NCBI GenBank assembly: GCA_016284305.1 | Contig: JAEEON010000008.1 | Span: 1 to 52,884 of the forward strand | From: Bacteroidales bacterium | Lineage (GTDB): Bacteria; Bacteroidota; Bacteroidia; Bacteroidales; F082 | Reading direction: 5' to 3' | DNA: 52,884 bases | Shown here: one piece after another, positions 52,239-52,884 of the stretch | How the letters are laid out: every line of letters starts with the position of its first letter | Numbering within the stretch: the stretch's first letter is position 1 | Notes under the pieces: model-generated | Told to the model about the DNA's origin: nothing | The model's database searches: none | Seen by the model: the letters and a program-made list of their open reading frames with translations, nothing else | Made by a program: the position numbers and the translations under genes

Positions 52239-52884
52239 ATGGAAAATCAGAATATCGAAAATCAAGCTATTCAGCTGACTAAAGAGGATTTTGCAAGTGA
52301 CCAGGTGGTGAAATGGTGCCCAGGCTGTGGTGACCATGCCATCCTGAAGGCCATGCAAGACGTATTCCCCAAGATGGGCGTTAAGAAGGAAGACATCGTG
52401 GTGGTGTCCGGTATCGGATGCTCCTCGCGCTTCCCTTATTATATGAACACCTACGGCTTCCACAGCATCCACGGTCGTGCCGCCGCTTGCGCCACTGGCG
52501 TTAAGTTGGCCAACCCGCACCTCACCGTGTGGATGATCACTGGCGACGGTGACTGCACCGCCATCGGTGGTAACCACTTCATCCATGCCTGCCGCCGTAA
52601 CATCGACATCAACTTGGTGCTGTTCAACAACCGTATCTATGGTATGACCAAAGGACAGTTCTCTCCCTGCACCTTCCGTGGCACCAAGACCAAGACCTCT
52701 CCACAAGGCACTTACGAGGATCCGTTCAATCCTGGTGAACTTGCCATCGGCGCTAAGGCAACCTTCTTTGCCCGTGGCGTGGATGTCAATCCTAAAGAAC
52801 TTACCGATATCTTCATGGAGTCGTATCACCACGACGGCATCGCCGTGACCGAGGTCCAGCAAAACTGCATGATCTTCTCCAACG
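52239..52884 (+). CDS. korB: 2-oxoacid:ferredoxin oxidoreductase beta subunit (KorB), 3' end cut
   Basis: ATG 52239; about 215 codons are visible and the frame is open at the window end. The protein has the cluster-type cysteines in KWCPGCGDHA, GIGCSSR, the thiamine-diphosphate motif (ITGDGDCTAIGGNHF...VLFNNRIYGMTKGQ) and VTEVQQNC near the cut. It binds TPP and one 4Fe-4S cluster and works with KorA. Start 7 bp after the korA stop. The C-terminal end of the beta subunit lies beyond the window. Confidence 0.92.
   Translation, partial: MENQNIENQAIQLTKEDFASDQVVKWCPGCGDHAILKAMQDVFPKMGVKKEDIVVVSGIGCSSRFPYYMNTYGFHSIHGRAAACATGVKLANPHLTVWMITGDGDCTAIGGNHFIHACRRNIDINLVLFNNRIYGMTKGQFSPCTFRGTKTKTSPQGTYEDPFNPGELAIGAKATFFARGVDVNPKELTDIFMESYHHDGIAVTEVQQNCMIFSN

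Overview
The window reads as chromosomal DNA of an anaerobic member of the Bacteroidales (phylum Bacteroidota). Supporting signs are promoters of the TAnnTTTG (-7) type, a type IX secretion (T9SS) cargo protein with a gliding-motility type C-terminal domain, a PorG-like/uppS/bamA/skp/skp block in the order known from Porphyromonas and Bacteroides, a ferredoxin-dependent 2-oxoacid oxidoreductase, and many SPII lipoproteins. No rRNA, tRNA, transposase, integrase or CRISPR array is visible.

Layout. 1-5783 (-): two tandem secreted M14 zinc carboxypeptidases, the second cut by the window edge. 5938-11399 (-): a probable operon of a Fur-family regulator, purA, an ATP-grasp enzyme and a transglutaminase-like lipoprotein. 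11450-13642 (-): RelA/SpoT, divergent from a T9SS cargo protein (13733-16273, +) that converges on gapA (16329-17336, -). 17337-17721 holds no protein gene but a promoter followed by a candidate structured RNA. 17722-21222 is an accessory stretch: a fused small protein/FISUMP-like lipoprotein ORF, a GIY-YIG nuclease, a palindromic repeat, and two copies of a terminator-plus-promoter cassette flanking a truncated DUF4160/DUF2442 pair. 21222-26602: a PPDK-like phosphotransferase without its PEP barrel, and a DUF2130 protein. 26622-30620: lepA, dprA (-), rsgA. 30604-37425: a stand-alone ACT-like remnant, nadK, porG-like gene, uppS, bamA and two Skp/OmpH chaperones (NADP supply and envelope assembly). 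37515-40763: a VOC protein and an SDR (-), divergent from an alpha-oxoamine synthase (probable long-chain-base lipid synthesis). 40857-42046: an autoregulated MarR gene and a lipoprotein. 42047-42330: a repeat-rich spacer. 42331-48936: an operon-like run of a small secreted protein, VTC polyphosphate-polymerase-like protein, DUF4956 membrane protein, DUF2490 beta-barrel, a Hanks-type kinase fused to an AAA+ ATPase, a YbjN-like protein and a GH2 enzyme. 48994-52884: a lipoprotein (-), a 2[4Fe-4S] ferredoxin (-) and korA-korB (+, korB cut by the window edge).

The strongest candidates for something undescribed are the VTC-DUF4956-DUF2490-kinase/AAA-YbjN run, the structured RNA downstream of its own promoter at 17428-17435, and the barrel-less PPDK-like protein with about 880 unassigned N-terminal residues. 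A family of short A/G-rich direct repeats recurs in spacers and appears to have entered the reading frames of purA and the 17722 ORF.
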